Shown here in pieces: positions 7,635 through 7,672 of a DNA stretch of 7,672 nt. Position 1 is the first letter of the stretch, and every line of letters starts with the position of its first letter. Below the pieces are notes generated by a model. That model saw only the letters and a program-made list of their open reading frames with translations. It ran no database searches and was not told the DNA's origin. The DNA lies in contig CAMZAY010000044.1 of the NCBI GenBank assembly GCA_947304365.1, positions 1 through 7,672 of the forward strand. The letters run 5' to 3'. The translations under genes and the position numbers were made by a program. Source of the DNA: an uncultured Clostridia bacterium. GTDB taxonomy: Bacteria > Bacillota > Clostridia > Christensenellales > CAG-138.

Positions 7635-7672
7635 ACATAAAAAGGCGGTGTCTTTAGGCGCATTCACTTAAC
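7635..7672. other. non-coding tail after polC, cut by window edge
   Basis: Thirty-eight bases follow the polC stop. I see no start codon with a ribosome binding site and no convincing terminator: only a 4-bp AAAG/CTTT pairing around 7641-7655 with no T-run after it. In many Firmicutes the rimP-nusA-infB operon follows polC, but nothing here shows it. Confidence 0.4.

Noticed and set aside
7635..7672. Possible terminator or leader RNA after polC
   Set aside because: The only pairing is a 4-bp AAAG/CTTT stem with no following T-run, and the window ends too soon to judge a leader.

Overview
The window is a contiguous piece of a bacterial chromosome carrying four genes, all on the + strand and packed almost without spacers: dxr (missing its first few codons at the left edge), an RseP-type site-2 intramembrane protease, ispG (gcpE), and polC. 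The 38 bases after polC hold nothing I can identify. The gene order dxr-rseP-ispG-polC and a PolC-type replicative polymerase point to a Firmicute of the class Clostridia. The base composition is moderately GC-rich (clearly above 50% by eye), with frequent ATA (Ile) and AGG (Arg) codons, which suggests one of the GC-richer, probably gut-associated or uncultured clostridial lineages. I cannot name a family or genus from this window.

Layout: dxr occupies 1-1137. After a 3-nt gap comes rseP (1141-2253), after a 9-nt gap ispG (2263-3306), and polC (3303-7634) overlaps the ispG stop by 4 nt (ATGA). No promoter or terminator is visible inside the block, so it is best read as the middle of one transcription unit. 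Two genes (dxr and ispG) encode early and late steps of the MEP isoprenoid pathway. The protease between them is a membrane enzyme of regulated intramembrane proteolysis or signal-peptide clearance. PolC is the main replicative polymerase. The proteins are not obviously linked in mechanism; the linkage is a conserved housekeeping order.

The observation that stands out is in PolC. The protein is full length (1443 aa), and its palm aspartates, Zn-binding cysteines, PHP metal ligands and C-terminal clamp-binding tail all look intact. The DEDDh 3'-5' exonuclease domain inserted in the PHP domain (about residues 427-593) keeps its length and recognisable framework but has lost most of its catalytic residues: D-x-E has become D-C-Y, the Asp of the HNxxFD motif is Leu, and the HxxxxD motif has no His and no Asp at the aligned sites. 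This looks like an intact replicase carrying a dead proofreading domain, with a PHP domain that could in principle take over. I compared it from memory with Bacillus subtilis PolC; an alignment is needed to confirm it.
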